From CAVTWY01 sp963738575 (GTDB lineage: Bacteria > Pseudomonadota > Gammaproteobacteria > Burkholderiales > Burkholderiaceae_C): a stretch of 64,000 bases of DNA. Under the pieces are notes generated by a model. That model was given only the letters and a program-made list of their open reading frames with translations, ran no database searches and had not been told where the DNA came from. The translations under genes and the position numbers were made by a program. Within the stretch, counting starts at the first letter, position 1. Every line of letters starts with the position of its first letter. Positions 1-7,252 of this stretch are shown here, piece by piece. The stretch covers positions 846,986 to 910,985 of the forward strand of contig CAVTWY010000001.1 of assembly GCA_963738575.1 (NCBI GenBank), in the 5' to 3' direction.

Positions 1-746
1 GTGATCAACTCGTTGATTGGGCCAAGTGCTTGTAGGGAACCGCCGATCTCGGCGCGTAGCTCACCCAACATTTCGATAGGGTCCCGAGCGGCGAACGGAT
101 GGAAGGCTAAAATTTGGAACTCATCGAGAAGCAAGTCTGCTGCGTGCCATGTTGCCCGCCCGCTGAAAGTGCCAAGCTTGTATAGGTGGTGGCCAAGTTC
201 CATTGCGATCTCGGAGGAAACCTCGCAGTAGATGACGGTCCCATCCAGCAACTCGAGCATTGCACGGGGAACTTTGCCGCCTACTCGAATTGTCTTGGCC
301 GTTATCTCAGTCAGTCCGGTAATCCGAATCTCTTCCGGAATGACCGTCTCTGCAGTGATGGTCGCGATGGGCAGTTCCTTGCCAGCAACCTTGAACTCCG
401 CAGTTGCGTCATGTCGCTTCGTGAACCCTGCGATGACCTGTAGCGCCTTCCTTGACTGCGGCGCGAGGTCTTGGAACGCCCCATTCGCAACAAGTTGAGA
501 TGCTCCGACGAAGGCTGGAAGCGTGATTGCCGCCAGCGAGGCCTTGAATCGTAGGCCGATGCTCTCGTCGGCGATTGCGTAAAGACCAACGACAAGGTCC
601 TCTCTGCGGACGTCTGGTGATGCACGCTCTGCCTCGTAGGAAACGAAGTCCTCCACCGCCTCGAGAATTTCCGCGAGTTCGTGGGAGCGCACCAAGCCCG
701 GACGAATACCTTCGCCCTTGAGCCTGATCTCGATGTCTTCGGTCAT
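1..746 (-). CDS. Uncharacterised protein, C-terminus cut by window edge
   Basis: An uninterrupted minus-strand reading frame begins at the ATG at 746 and runs 248 codons off the left edge of the window. The protein starts MTEDIEIRLKGEGIRPGLVR. It is acidic, soluble-looking, and has no signal peptide or membrane segment. The first 120 residues look helical (residues 20-40 and 85-105), and the second half alternates short strands, for example around ITAETVIPEEIRITG. I do not recognise a characterised family. A GTTAAGC core 35 nt upstream of the start, and insertion sequences just beyond it, suggest a mobile cassette gene. The coding quality (no stop in 746 nt, sensible composition) makes it real; its function is unknown. 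Confidence 0.75.
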   Translation of the reverse strand, partial: MTEDIEIRLKGEGIRPGLVRSHELAEILEAVEDFVSYEAERASPDVRREDLVVGLYAIADESIGLRFKASLAAITLPAFVGASQLVANGAFQDLAPQSRKALQVIAGFTKRHDATAEFKVAGKELPIATITAETVIPEEIRITGLTEITAKTIRVGGKVPRAMLELLDGTVIYCEVSSEIAMELGHHLYKLGTFSGRATWHAADLLLDEFQILAFHPFAARDPIEMLGELRAEIGGSLQALGPINELI

Positions 747-780
747 GGGCGGAATGTACAGCTACGGCTTCGGATGTGAG

Positions 781-787
781 GCTTAAC
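781..787 (-). other. Candidate integron core site (GTTAAGC)
   Basis: On the minus strand this is GTTAAGC, matching the integron recombination core GTTRRRY. It lies 34 nt upstream of the start codon of the left-edge gene and directly abuts the end of the IS1182-like remnant. The 16 nt starting here (GTTAAGCCTCACATCC) match 12 of 16 positions of the sequence that opens the second candidate cassette upstream of the gene ending at 3097. A 7-nt core alone is weak; the shared context and the position give it weight. Confidence 0.4.
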
Positions 788-972
788 GAGACTGGGCAAA
801 AACCCGTTTGAAGTACCGACCCACAACGGGTGTCATTTTGCAGGTCATCGATATGGTCTTTCGCCCGGTTTTGGCGCCCCATCGCGCCCAAGTTTCGCTG
901 CATTGCCCCTCCAGCGTCAAGGAAGTGCTTTCCCCTTGCCCTTCACCCCGCGTACACCGCCTTCGTCGCCAT

Positions 973-1420
973 CTACTCGATGTTGTGCACCAGGCAATAC
1001 AGCAGCCATTGAATCCCCACCTTCACCTTGCCCCGCAGCGTGAACCGGTCAATCCTCTTGTTGTGGCGAATGTTGGCGAACACAGGCTCCACCGTGGCGA
1101 CGCGTTGACTGTACAGCTGTTGCCCTTTGCTCGAATCGATGGCTCTGCGCATGCGCTCACTGGGGTCGTCCGGTTTTGCCACCTTCGGCTCGAACTGCGC
1201 CACCTGCCTAACCCGCTTGGCCTCAGTATTGCCAGGCAAACCGGGTCCTACCCACACCGACTGACGCCGATAACTCTTCCGGCACACCACGCACCTCCCC
1301 AGGTGTCGCTGCCGCTTGTACCGATTGGCGCGCCGGGGCCGCAGATTCCATGTCGGCACGGGCCTCTTCAGAGCCCACTCCAGATGCCGGATATACGACT
1401 GCAGGTTCTCTACCCAACTG
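973..1420 (-). pseudogene. IS1182-like transposase remnant (C-terminal part)
   Basis: The minus-strand frame at 973-1359, with upstream extension, encodes the C-terminal end of a DDE transposase. EPVFANIRHNKRIDRFTLRG and the ending WLLYCLVHNIE are typical of the IS1182 family, where the catalytic glutamate lies in 'VEPVF.NI'. A stop codon follows HNIE where a lysine is usual. The upstream half is not recognisable as transposase and seems frame-shifted or replaced; the start and the first two catalytic aspartates are absent. The element was probably truncated when the IS1111-type element at 1452 inserted. Its outer end may be the GAGACTGGGCAAAAACCC stretch at 788-805. It cannot be active. Confidence 0.65.
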
Positions 1421-1564
1421 CCAACACAAGATCAGGCTCTTGCTGTTTGGGAGGAGTCCATATACGGAATACGAAGGGACTTCCCGCCTTCAAGCCACGG
1501 TGTCGATGCACCAAGATTGGCGATGTAAGTCATTCAATCTGAAGCCATTTGAAAGGGGAAGTCC

Positions 1565-2773
1565 ATGATCGAATCTACACGAGTCGGCGCGTCCAGTGAA
1601 GCCGTGCCATCCCGCCTCATCATTCGCGTCGGGGTCGATCTGGCCAAGCGCGTCATCCAGGTGCACGCGGTTGATGCGGCGGGCCGCACGGTCTGCAACC
1701 GTTCCTTGGCCCGGGACAAGTTCCTCGCCTGGTGCGCCCAGCTGCCCGCTGGCTGCTTGGTGGTGATGGAGGTCAGCTCCAGCGCCCACCACTGGGCCCG
1801 CAAGCTGAATGCCTTAGGGCTGGATGCCCGGATCGTCGCAGCCCAGCTGGCCGCCCCCTACCGGGCCGAAGGCGCCAGTGGCAAGAACGACGCCAATGAT
1901 GCTGAGACCGGACACAAACAGTCCTGTGGACTGTTTGTGCCTGGCGAAGGGCTGGGCCTCTGCGCCCAGCGCGCCCTGCAAGGGGCCGCCATCTGCGAGG
2001 CAGCCTCCAGGCCCCACATGCGCTTCGTGCCCGTCAAGAGCATCGAGCAGCAAAGCATGCTGGCCGTGCACCGGCTGCGCGAGGGCGTCAAGGAGGATCG
2101 AAATGCTTGCATCAACCGCATCCGGGGCATCCTGCTGGAGTTCGGTGTGGCCATCCCAACCGGCGTGCGAGCCCTGCAGGTGACGCTCGATGAGGTGCTG
2201 GAGGACGCCACCAACGAGATGAACGGTTTAGCACGCATCACCCTGCGCCGTGCCCAGGCACAGTGGCGCGAGCTGAACGAGCACCTGGTCTGGTGCGATG
2301 AACGCATCAACGCCCACGCCAAGGACAACGCCGCCGTCAAACACGCCGCCTCCCTGATGGGCATCGGCCCCGTGGGTGCCTCGGCGGTCGTCGCCACCGT
2401 CGGCGACTTCAAACAGTTCAAAAACGGCGCCCAGTTCGGTGCTTGGCTGGGGCTCGTGCCCAAGCAGCGCTCCAGCGGTGGCAAGAGCAACCTGGGCACC
2501 ATTACCAAGCGCGGGGACCCCTACGTTCGAACGCTGCTCGTCCAAGGGGCCAAGTCGGTCGTCAACTCAGCCCACACCCGAACCGACCCTATCAGCCGCT
2601 GGGTGCTGGCGCTCAAAGAACGCTCGGGCTGGCAGAAGGCCGTGGTCGCCCTGGCCAACAAGAACGCCCGCATCCTGTGGGCTGTCATGACCAAAGGCGT
2701 CGCCTTCGATCGCCACCATGTCAGCGTCAAGCCAGCAGCACCCGCCATCATGACAACGCAGCCCACAACCTGA
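1565..2773 (+). CDS. IS110/IS1111 family transposase
   Basis: This 402-residue protein is an IS110-type transposase. The N-terminal RuvC-like DEDD domain shows VGVDLAK (about residue 25), MEVSSSAHHWAR (about 68) and KNDANDA (about 108-113). The C-terminal transposase_20 domain shows MGIGPVGASAVVATVGDF and QRSSGGKSNLGTITKRGDPY with the serine region. The ATG at 1565 follows a GGGGAAG ribosome site. It is longer than usual for the group because 27 residues (codons at 1904-1984) interrupt the conserved 'NDANDAAAICEAASRP' stretch right after the catalytic DANDA. Everything after the insertion is in frame. Whether the enzyme still works is uncertain. Confidence 0.9.
   Translation: MIESTRVGASSEAVPSRLIIRVGVDLAKRVIQVHAVDAAGRTVCNRSLARDKFLAWCAQLPAGCLVVMEVSSSAHHWARKLNALGLDARIVAAQLAAPYRAEGASGKNDANDAETGHKQSCGLFVPGEGLGLCAQRALQGAAICEAASRPHMRFVPVKSIEQQSMLAVHRLREGVKEDRNACINRIRGILLEFGVAIPTGVRALQVTLDEVLEDATNEMNGLARITLRRAQAQWRELNEHLVWCDERINAHAKDNAAVKHAASLMGIGPVGASAVVATVGDFKQFKNGAQFGAWLGLVPKQRSSGGKSNLGTITKRGDPYVRTLLVQGAKSVVNSAHTRTDPISRWVLALKERSGWQKAVVALANKNARILWAVMTKGVAFDRHHVSVKPAAPAIMTTQPTT
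1904..1984 (+). other. 81-bp in-frame insertion inside transposase gene
   Basis: Compared with family members as I know them, DANDA should be followed directly by AAICEAASRP. Here 81 bp (27 codons, ETGHKQSCGLFVPGEGLGLC and onward) separate GCT at 1901 and GCC at 1985. The insert starts with a perfect 12-bp inverted repeat (1913-1939) and keeps the reading frame. It resembles a small palindromic repeat element landing in a coding region. The exact borders are inferred by comparison from memory. Confidence 0.6.
1913..1939. repeat. Perfect 12-bp inverted repeat with 3-nt loop
   Basis: CACAAACAGTCC, loop TGT, then GGACTGTTTGTG. All twelve pairs are Watson-Crick. It sits at the left of the 81-bp insertion in the IS1111-type transposase. 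It is probably a copy of a dispersed small palindromic element; no second copy was noticed in this window. Confidence 0.85.
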
Positions 2774-2890
2774 AGCCTCAACCAACTTCCTTGCACGACG
2801 ACACCAAGAAGATGCACGAATAGGTCAGACCGGCGGTGGGCAAACTCGACTAACCCTTTGGGGAGCACCTTGGTGCAGCCCCGTGAACGG
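2774..2890 (+). ncRNA. Candidate bridge RNA region of the IS1111-type element
   Basis: IS110-family transposases are now known to use a structured RNA from a non-coding end of the element to choose target and donor; in the IS1111 group it lies downstream of the transposase. This stretch, between the transposase stop and the proposed right end, is non-coding and offers short complementary segments such as AGCACC-TTGGTGC around 2863-2875. I did not identify the target-binding or donor-binding loops. The call rests on family knowledge and position only. Confidence 0.3.
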
Positions 2891-2901
2891 AATGGAGTCC
2901 T

Positions 2902-3088
2902 GCCGAGCGGTTCGTATCTGGGTCCGCATCACCCCGTGATGCAACAAGGCCGTCTGTAGAGTGGCAGTCTGTTCTCTGTTCTTGCGCATTGTTCTTCGTC
3001 GTGTGTTCGGTCAATGCCTTCAAACTCGTCAAACAAATTCATGAAGCATCAACATCGCGCTTGACAATGTGGTCAGTCCCTGTAAATG
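2902..3088. other. Non-coding stretch between IS1111-type element and next gene
   Basis: No supported gene. It contains a hairpin at 2926-2942 (GCATCA, loop CCCCG, TGATGC). Read on the minus strand it directly follows the stop of the gene ending at 3097, so it could contain the beginning of an attC site: GCCTAAC at 3095-3089. I could not find the matching attC inner boxes, so a complete attC is not demonstrated. Confidence 0.4.
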
Positions 3089-3100
3089 GTTAGGCGTCAC
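3089..3100 (-). repeat. 12-bp repeat, copy 1: candidate attC R'' core over stop codon
   Basis: Plus strand reads GTTAGGCGTCAC. On the minus strand it is GTGACGCCTAAC and contains the TGA stop of the gene ending at 3097, followed by GCCTAAC (integron RYYYAAC). It is the exact reverse complement of the sequence that begins the candidate cassette upstream of the same gene (3726-3735 continuing, before IS630 insertion, into 4838-4839). In an integron cassette these two cores are complementary by design. Confidence 0.5.
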
Positions 3101-3687
3101 TGGCGCGGCGCCGTGCGTGCTGCGTCGGTTGCAGATTTGGCTTCCAAGATGAACATCTTTAGCTGTTCAAGATCTGGAACTTTGAGAAACACCGAGGTTC
3201 GACCGATTCTGCCGCTGCTGACAGAGACGCCAAGGCCTCCGCTGCTGTCCGAGAATACCGTAACTGCGAAATCGCCTCTTGTTCTGTACTCCGCCTCAAA
3301 GTCCTTCAGCGTAGTAACTGATTTTGAAAGTTTCGAAACATAATCGATTCCCCGAACAAGAGAATCGATTTCATCCGCATCTATGAATGATCGGGCCTCC
3401 CGTTCTATGCGGCCTGCTTCCTTGACCTCAATTGCAATTCCATACTGCGCTGTCTGTGGGCTGCTCGCATCACGAAATTCGCGCGCATCCACTGAGACAA
3501 TGCCGGTTCCACGAACGCGGCCGATTGTGGTGAAGCCTTTTATCATCACAACGCCAGTCTTTGCAGAGAAGGCTTCAAGCTTCGTAGCTGGGGTGGGACG
3601 CTGCGTCTGTGCAGAGTCGTTCGACTGAGCGGCAGCGATGCCTCCAGCCATGGCGATGGCGATGCTGGCCAGTAGCTTCGTGTGCAT
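3097..3687 (-). CDS. Putative exported protein of unknown function
   Basis: This 196-residue protein starts at the ATG at 3687 behind a good ribosome site (AGGGAGAAAATCA). The N-terminus MHTKLLASIAIAMAGGIAAA is a clear signal peptide with likely cleavage after AAA-Q, so the protein is periplasmic or outer-membrane associated. The body is rich in charged residues and beta-prone segments (residues 40-75 and 130-165), with no motif I recognise. Base composition is more AT-rich than the chromosomal genes further right. The gene is bracketed by a 12-bp inverted repeat whose cores match integron sites, and IS630 lies 48 nt upstream, so it is probably horizontally acquired and may have lost its native promoter. 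Confidence 0.75.
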   Translation of the reverse strand: MHTKLLASIAIAMAGGIAAAQSNDSAQTQRPTPATKLEAFSAKTGVVMIKGFTTIGRVRGTGIVSVDAREFRDASSPQTAQYGIAIEVKEAGRIEREARSFIDADEIDSLVRGIDYVSKLSKSVTTLKDFEAEYRTRGDFAVTVFSDSSGGLGVSVSSGRIGRTSVFLKVPDLEQLKMFILEAKSATDAARTAPRQ

Positions 3688-3725
3688 TGATTTTCTCCCT
3701 GGAAGTGGTGTCGTGGTAAGTAGTT

Positions 3726-3735
3726 GTGACGCCTA
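3726..3735 (+). repeat. 12-bp repeat, copy 2, split by IS630 insertion
   Basis: GTGACGCCTA here plus AC at 4838-4839 restores GTGACGCCTAAC once IS630 and one TA are removed. On the minus strand this is GTTAGGCGTCAC, a GTTRRRY core about 38 nt before the start of the gene at 3687. The IS630 element used the TA inside the core as its target. Confidence 0.6.
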
Positions 3736-3814
3736 TTGATATTTCCGTAATTCATGACAACCGATAGCTGTCCGAAGCGTTCTATCTCCAGTAGCGATAT
3801 TGGAGAATGCGGAC

Positions 3815-4811
3815 ATGGCCAAAGCGGGGTTGAGCGAAGCGGCGAAGAAGCGTGTGAAGGCCGCTCGGATGTTGCGCGCGGGCAAAGGTTGCGCCGAAGT
3901 GGCGTTGGCCGTGGGTGTGGCGCGGCAGACGGTGTACACGTGGAAGCGGCTGCTCGATGAGGGCGGCATTGATGCGCTGCGTGCCGTACCCGAGCGGGGG
4001 CGGCCGGCGCGGCTGGACGAAGGCCAACTTGCGGCGGCTGCGGGAGGCGATCCTGCAAAGCCCAACGGAGCATGGTTTTGGCACCGAACTGTGGACGCTC
4101 AAGCGCGTGGGCGCCGTCATGGAGCGGCTGCATGGCGAGCGATTCAGCCAAACGCAGGTCTGGCGCATCCTGGGTTCGCTGGGCTTCAGTCCGCAGAAGC
4201 CTGAGAAGCGAGCCATCGAGCGCGACGAGGATGCCGTGGCCCACTGGAAGCGCCACACGTGGCCTGCGCTTAAAAAAAAGCCCAGCGAGAAAACCGCCTG
4301 ATCGTGTTTGTCGACGAGTCGGGCCTCAGCGAACGCCCGACGCGCGTGCGCACCTGGGCGCCCAAGGGTCAAACGCCCATCATCCAGTTCCACTTCAACT
4401 GGACACACGTCTCGGTGATCGCCGGGCTGACGCGAACGCAACTGTATGTTTCGCTTGCACGAGGGCAGCATCAAGAAGGAAGAGATCGTCGAGTTCCTCA
4501 AGGCGCTCAAGGCTCACTTGAAGCTGCCGCTGCTGGTGATCTGGGACGGCTTGAAGGCGCACCGAAGCCGCCTGGTGCGCGACTACCTGGACGGTCTGGG
4601 TGGTCACACTCAAATCGCATTCCTGCCGCCTTACGCGCCCGACCTCAATCCGGTGGAGTACCTGTGGGCTTGGCTCAAGCGCCATGCGCTGGCGAACTAC
4701 TGCCCCAACACGCTGGGCGAGTTGCAAACGACTGCGCGCAACAAGCTCAAGAGCGCTCAGAAGCGCCCTTCGATCATCGCTGCTTGCTGGATGCAGGCTA
4801 CGCTTTGGTGA
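3815..4811 (+). pseudogene. IS630 transposase, frame-disrupted
   Basis: The start is the ATG at 3815 (GGAG upstream). The N-terminal helix-turn-helix is in frame 2 (VALAVGVARQTVYTWKRLLD). A +1 change near 4036 moves to frame 3 (AILQSPTEHGFGTELWTLKR). The A8 tract at 4272-4279 allows a -1 shift back to frame 2 for LIVFVDESGLSERPTR. A +1 change near 4439 returns to frame 3 for FRLHEGSIKKEE, VIWDGLKAHRS and PPYAPDLNPVEYLW. The three catalytic acids (VDES, WDGL, NPVEY) are present but cannot be joined without two unprogrammed shifts. The A8 shift may be genuine programmed frameshifting; the other two look like decay or sequencing errors. Confidence 0.85.
4272..4279 (+). other. A8 slippery tract, likely programmed -1 frameshift site
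   Basis: The sequence CTT AAA AAA AAG permits a -1 slip that yields LKKKAQRENRLIVFVDES, continuous through the first catalytic aspartate. Frameshifting at A-runs between two overlapping frames is known for several IS630 elements. Confidence 0.55.
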
Positions 4812-4839
4812 TGTCATGAATTACGGAAGTCTCAATAAC

Positions 4840-4967
4840 TTGATGTAGATATAGTAAACAAACAGCCACACGTAGCCATTTCCGTCAATGGGCTTCCATT
4901 TCTGGTGATAGGCAACCGTCCATAGGTAGCCATTATTCGCCAATCCACGCCCCCAACGTATCCCAAC
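4840..4967 (-). pseudogene. Short coding-like remnant beside IS630
   Basis: On the minus strand, from an in-frame TAG just upstream of 4967, an open frame reads VGIRWGRGLANNGYLWTVAY, then HQKWKPIDGNGYVWLFVYYI, and enters the IS630 end. There is no start codon. If IS630 is removed the frame continues through the core site towards the gene at 3687. The composition looks protein-like (aromatic, NGYxW repeated twice) but the piece is too short to assign. The rest of 4838-5013 shows nothing else. Confidence 0.25.
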
Positions 4968-5013
4968 CTACCCTACAAGCGGCGCATCATTCCTACCACC
5001 ATGCGACCCATCC

Positions 5014-6240
5014 TCACCACAACCGCACCCGCAACCCTCGAAACCCCCGAAACCGAATCCGCGGATCCCGCACAGGCTCTTCATCAGCCAACCCCAACTT
5101 CGGAAACCGCGCCAACAGCCTCGGTATCGCCACCTTCGCCTCCAACCGCGCCACGTTCATCCCCGCACAAGCATGCGCCCCATGCCCAAACGCCACGTGG
5201 TGGTTGGGCTTGCGGGCCAGGTTGAGGTCGTCGGGTTGCTCAAATTGCTCGGGGTCGCGGTTGGCAGCACCAACACCCAGTGTCAAAAAAGTGCCCACTG
5301 GCCAGTTTGGTCCACCCAGCGTCATGGGCGCCGTGGTAACCCGGTTGTTTAGTTGCAGCGGCGACTCAAATCGCAGCAGCTCTTCGATGCCGGTGGTGAT
5401 GAGCGCGGGGTCGTTTTGCAAGGCCAGCAATTGGTCGGGGTGGGTAAGCAGCGCGTGCAGGCCGTTGCCGATCAGGTTGCTGGTGGTTTCGTGGCCGGCG
5501 TTGAGCAAGAAGATGCAGTTGTGGATCAGTTCTTGGGCGGTTAGCTTTTCGCCGTCGGGTTCGCCCTGGATAAGGCGCGTCAGCACGTCCACCTCGGGGT
5601 CGCCTGGGTGGTGGCGGCGGTGGGCAATCAGGCCTTCGAGGTAGGCAGAGAACGCCGTCACTGCGGTGTTGGCGCGCCGCAGCACGTCGGCGCTGGGGGC
5701 GGGCTCCAGCGCGTAGAGGATGTCCAGCGACCATGCGCGCAGCGGCGCCCGCTCGTTGCTTGGGATGTCCAGCAAGTTGCCGATGACCTCAACAGGGATG
5801 TGGGCCGCAAAGTCTTCAATCAAGTCGGCGCTGGGCTGGTCGGCCATGCGGTCGAGCAAGTGGTCAACCAGCACTTCGATGCCACCTTGCATGCGCGCGA
5901 TGGCACGTTGGCTTAGGGCACCCATCATCAGGCGGCGCACGCGGGTGTGCAGGGGTGGGTCGTTGAAGACGAGGCTGGTGGTGTGGTGCTCGAGGATGGG
6001 CGTGTTGGCGCCAAACTTGGGGCCAAACTCGCGCCGTTTGTCCGAGCTGACGTGCGGGCTGCGGTAGATGGCGCTGACGTCGGCGTAACGCGTTAGCAGC
6101 AGCGTGTTGGCCGCCATGGCGTGCACGGGCGCTTGTTGGCGCAGGCGTGCATACCAAGGGTAGGGGTTGGCGGCAAAGCCCGCGGGTGGGTTGGCGAGGG
6201 TGAAGTTGCGCAGGTCGCTGTCGACGCCCTCAAACCCCAT
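5014..6240 (-). CDS. Cytochrome P450
   Basis: This soluble bacterial P450 of 408 residues is the usual class I length. Motifs are in order: HTRVRRLM (C-helix, about 98-105), AGHETT (I-helix oxygen-activation motif, 248-253), EELLR (ExxR, 286-290) and FGHGAHACAG (351-360, haem-ligand Cys358). It should be a cytoplasmic monooxygenase using a ferredoxin partner; none is encoded nearby. The substrate cannot be deduced. Its ATG overlaps the last 11 nt of the upstream MetE-like gene (ATGGGGTTTGA), indicating translational coupling and a two-gene operon. The frame is intact although the partner gene is broken. Confidence 0.95.
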   Translation of the reverse strand: MGFEGVDSDLRNFTLANPPAGFAANPYPWYARLRQQAPVHAMAANTLLLTRYADVSAIYRSPHVSSDKRREFGPKFGANTPILEHHTTSLVFNDPPLHTRVRRLMMGALSQRAIARMQGGIEVLVDHLLDRMADQPSADLIEDFAAHIPVEVIGNLLDIPSNERAPLRAWSLDILYALEPAPSADVLRRANTAVTAFSAYLEGLIAHRRHHPGDPEVDVLTRLIQGEPDGEKLTAQELIHNCIFLLNAGHETTSNLIGNGLHALLTHPDQLLALQNDPALITTGIEELLRFESPLQLNNRVTTAPMTLGGPNWPVGTFLTLGVGAANRDPEQFEQPDDLNLARKPNHHVAFGHGAHACAGMNVARLEAKVAIPRLLARFPKLGLADEEPVRDPRIRFRGFRGLRVRLW

Positions 6241-7252
6241 ACCGTTCGCCCGCCAGCGCCGCGCCTTGCGCCAAGGCGCTGAGCTTGGCCACGGCCACGT
6301 CGCGGCTCATGGGGGCCAGGCCGCAGTTGGTGCAGGCAATCAGGCGGTGTTTGGGCACAAACTTGAGGGCCGTGCCGATGGTGTCGGCAATTTGCTCGGG
6401 CGTTTCGATCACGTCGCTGGCCACGTCGATCACGCCCACCATCACGTCTTTGCCTGCCAGCAGCGCCATCATCTCGGGCGGCACTTGCGAGTGATAGCAC
6501 TCCAGCGAGACTTGGTGGATGCAGCTCTTGGCCAAGGCCGGAAACACCTGCTCGTACTGGCGCCATTGGTCGCCCAGCGTCTTCTTCCAGTCGATGTTGG
6601 CCTGGATGCCGTAGCCATAGCAAATGTGCACGGCGGTGGTGCAGGTTAGGCCCTGGGCAGCGCGCTCCAGCGCCCGCACGCCCCAATCGGCGGCGTCGTG
6701 CCATGTAGACGTTGAAGGCGGGCTCGTCAAACTGGATGATGTCCACGCCGTCGGCTTGCAGCGCCAGCGCTTCTTGGTTCAGCAGCTCGGCAAAGGCCAT
6801 CGCCAGCGCTTCGCGGTTGCCGTAGTGGCGGTCGGCCACGGTGTCGACGATGGTCATCGGGCCGGGCAGGGTGAACTTGAGTTTTTTGTTGGTGTTGCGC
6901 GCGGGCCAGTTGGGCCTCCATCGCGTGCACGCGGCCTTGAGGCTGAGCGGCGCCACCACCTGCGGCACCATGGCGTCGTAGCGGTTGTTGCGGATGCCCA
7001 TCTTGACCTTGTTGGCAAAGTCGATGCCTTCACCCGCTCCACAAAGCCGTGCACGAAGTGCTGCCGCGCTTGTTCGCCATCGCCCACGGTGCTAAAGCCC
7101 GCGGCCTCTTGGTGCTTGATCCACAGCAGCGTGGCGTCGGCCTTGGCGGCGTCCAGCTCGGGGCCGGCGGCGCTCCACTGCGGCCAGAGCTTTTCGGTTT
7201 CGGCCAGCCAGGAGGGTTTGGGCAGGCTGCCTGCGATGGCGGTGGGGAACAT
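6230..7252 (-). pseudogene. MetE-like cobalamin-independent methionine synthase family gene, four indels
   Basis: Joining pieces in three frames gives a roughly 340-residue protein of the MetE C-terminal (UROD/MetE-like) family: MFPTAIAGSLPKPSWLAETE from the ATG at 7252, then NNRYDAMVPQVVAPLSLK, FTLPGPMTIVDTVADRHYGN, DEPAFNVYM, HDAADWGVRALERAA, VSLECYHSQ and IACTNCGLAPM. Zinc-binding candidates remain: HICYGYG, ECYHS and CTNCG. The frame needs an added base near 7031, another near 6935, and removal of a base near 6896 and near 6701. Stand-alone versions of this short family often act on methyl-donor or thiol substrates other than homocysteine. Its end overlaps the P450 start. Either a decayed gene or a locally poor assembly. 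Confidence 0.85.

Larger units (their letters stand above)
1452..2901 (+). mobile_element. IS110 family element, IS1111 group (approximate ends)
   Basis: The element contains one intact transposase frame and a non-coding right end of over 100 nt, as expected for the IS1111 group. I place the ends by an imperfect 11-bp inverted repeat: AGGAGTCCATA at 1452-1462 and AATGGAGTCCT at 2891-2901. IS1111-group repeats are usually slightly subterminal, so the true ends may lie several bases outside. No target duplication is expected for this family. Members of this group are known to insert site-specifically, some of them into integron attC sites, which fits the cassette-like signals around it. Confidence 0.55.
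3736..4835 (+). mobile_element. IS630 family insertion sequence (1100 bp)
   Basis: Both ends are visible. The left terminal repeat at 3736-3759 and right terminal repeat at 4812-4835 are inverted copies with two mismatches in 24, sharing TTCCGTAATTCATGACA. The element is flanked by TA at 3734-3735 and 4836-4837, the target duplication characteristic of IS630/Tc1-mariner elements. It encodes a DDE transposase in several frames. Because the termini are intact, it could be mobilised in trans even if its own transposase is dead. Confidence 0.93.

Noticed and set aside
808..1542. Open frame of 244 codons on the plus strand
   Set aside because: It lies opposite the IS1182-like transposase remnant and has no protein-like pattern (Pro/Arg/His-rich); antisense shadow.
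2850..2870. GTTAGTC on the minus strand as an attC R' core
   Set aside because: The third R position is T, so it does not match GTTRRRY, and it is about 245 nt from the R'' candidate.
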